A DNA stretch of 64,000 bases from Streptomyces sp. DHE7-1 (GTDB lineage: Bacteria; Actinomycetota; Actinomycetes; Streptomycetales; Streptomycetaceae). Location of the stretch: NCBI GenBank assembly GCA_016432725.1, contig JACJDG010000003.1, forward strand, positions 4,921,001-4,985,000. The letters run 5' to 3'. The notes under the pieces were generated by a model. That model was given only the letters and a program-made list of their open reading frames with translations, ran no database searches and was not told the DNA's origin. Position numbers and translations under genes: made by a program. Below, piece by piece: positions 63,673-64,000 of this stretch (position 1 is its first letter; each line of letters starts with the position of its first letter).

Positions 63673-64000
63673 TCACCTCGGGTTCACGTGACCTCCCTGC
63701 GGGGGCGGTCAGGCCGGTGGAGCTCGTGATCTTCGACTGCGACGGTGTCCTGGTCGACATCGAACGCCTGGCCGTACGTCTGCAGATCGCGCTCGGAGCG
63801 GAGTTCGGCTGGCCGCTCACCACCGACGAGGTCGTCGAGCGTTTCATAGGGCGGTCGAAGGAGTCGATCATCGGCCAGCTCACCGAGCGGCTCGGCGCTG
63901 AGACGGCTGGGCTCTGGTGGAGCCGGCTCATCCAGCGCCACCGGGAGGCGGTCGACCTCGGTCTCGACCCGGTCGACGGACTGCCCGAGGCCCTCGCCGC
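63669..64000 (+). CDS. HAD-superfamily hydrolase, partial (3' end outside window)
   Basis: The frame starts at GTG 63669 (overlapping the Lrp stop). It shows the HAD motif I VIFDCDGVLVDIERLAV with both catalytic Asp, then a helical cap region (VVERFIGRSKESIIGQLTERL) and HREAVDLGLDPVDGLPEALA at the window edge. This is the beta-phosphoglucomutase/phosphatase-like subgroup. The substrate cannot be told; later motifs are outside the window. Confidence 0.87.
   Translation, partial: MITSGSRDLPAGAVRPVELVIFDCDGVLVDIERLAVRLQIALGAEFGWPLTTDEVVERFIGRSKESIIGQLTERLGAETAGLWWSRLIQRHREAVDLGLDPVDGLPEALA

Overview
The window is chromosomal DNA of a Streptomyces-type actinobacterium. Support for this: very high G+C with G/C-rich third codon positions, many GTG starts, a WhiB-family Fe-S regulator, DUF1707 and DUF4245 proteins, a SpoIIE-type phosphatase fused to an anti-sigma kinase fold, polyphosphate glucokinase, and a gene order (ahpD-ahpC-oxyR; fumC - class I fumarase - wblI - glpX; xseBA - ispH - ppgK - ychF) that I recognise from the S. 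coelicolor SCO50xx region. Both ends are cut inside genes: a histidine kinase at the left and a HAD hydrolase at the right.

Backbone, about 1-44.27 kb. A NarL-type two-component pair is followed by a small Flp/TadG-like surface cluster with a lipoprotein and an OmpA-domain protein (1-3.3 kb). Then come assorted single enzymes (3.4-6.8 kb), undecaprenyl diphosphate synthase, PhoH and an exported lysozyme-like protein (7.4-11 kb), and large secreted proteins (13-17.8 kb). Next are the AhpCD/OxyR peroxide module, a PadR-controlled ABC exporter, an SPFH protein and a class A penicillin-binding protein (18-28 kb). The block 28.5-44.3 kb holds a SpoIIE phosphatase, two unrelated fumarases, wblI, FBPase, exonuclease VII, IspH, polyphosphate glucokinase and YchF. 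Two palindromic interspersed repeats (4752-4928, 36272-36437) each begin with the TAG stop codon of the gene before them.

Accessory region, 44.25-62 kb. A 15.5-kb island lies between exact 19-bp direct repeats, one of which is the last 19 bp of ychF. It carries a small-protein/DUF6879/XRE cluster, a complete type I restriction-modification operon (hsdM-hsdS-hsdR) with an overlapping YgjP-type metallopeptidase gene, a GHKL-ATPase/DUF4263-like nuclease fusion, and a decayed replication/integration end (AAA ATPase fused to an integrase stub). A second, smaller unit with a VapBC-like pair and its own pair of GTGCTG-type repeats follows. After it come an SMP-30 family enzyme, a divergent Lrp/AsnC regulator and a HAD hydrolase.

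Sequence quality. Thirteen single-base losses, nearly all in G or C runs, break reading frames that otherwise match intact families, including ispH, ychF and hsdM. Every affected gene returns to an integral codon number when one base (two in the SpoIIE gene) is restored. I read these as consensus errors, give the full gene span for each, and mark the break.
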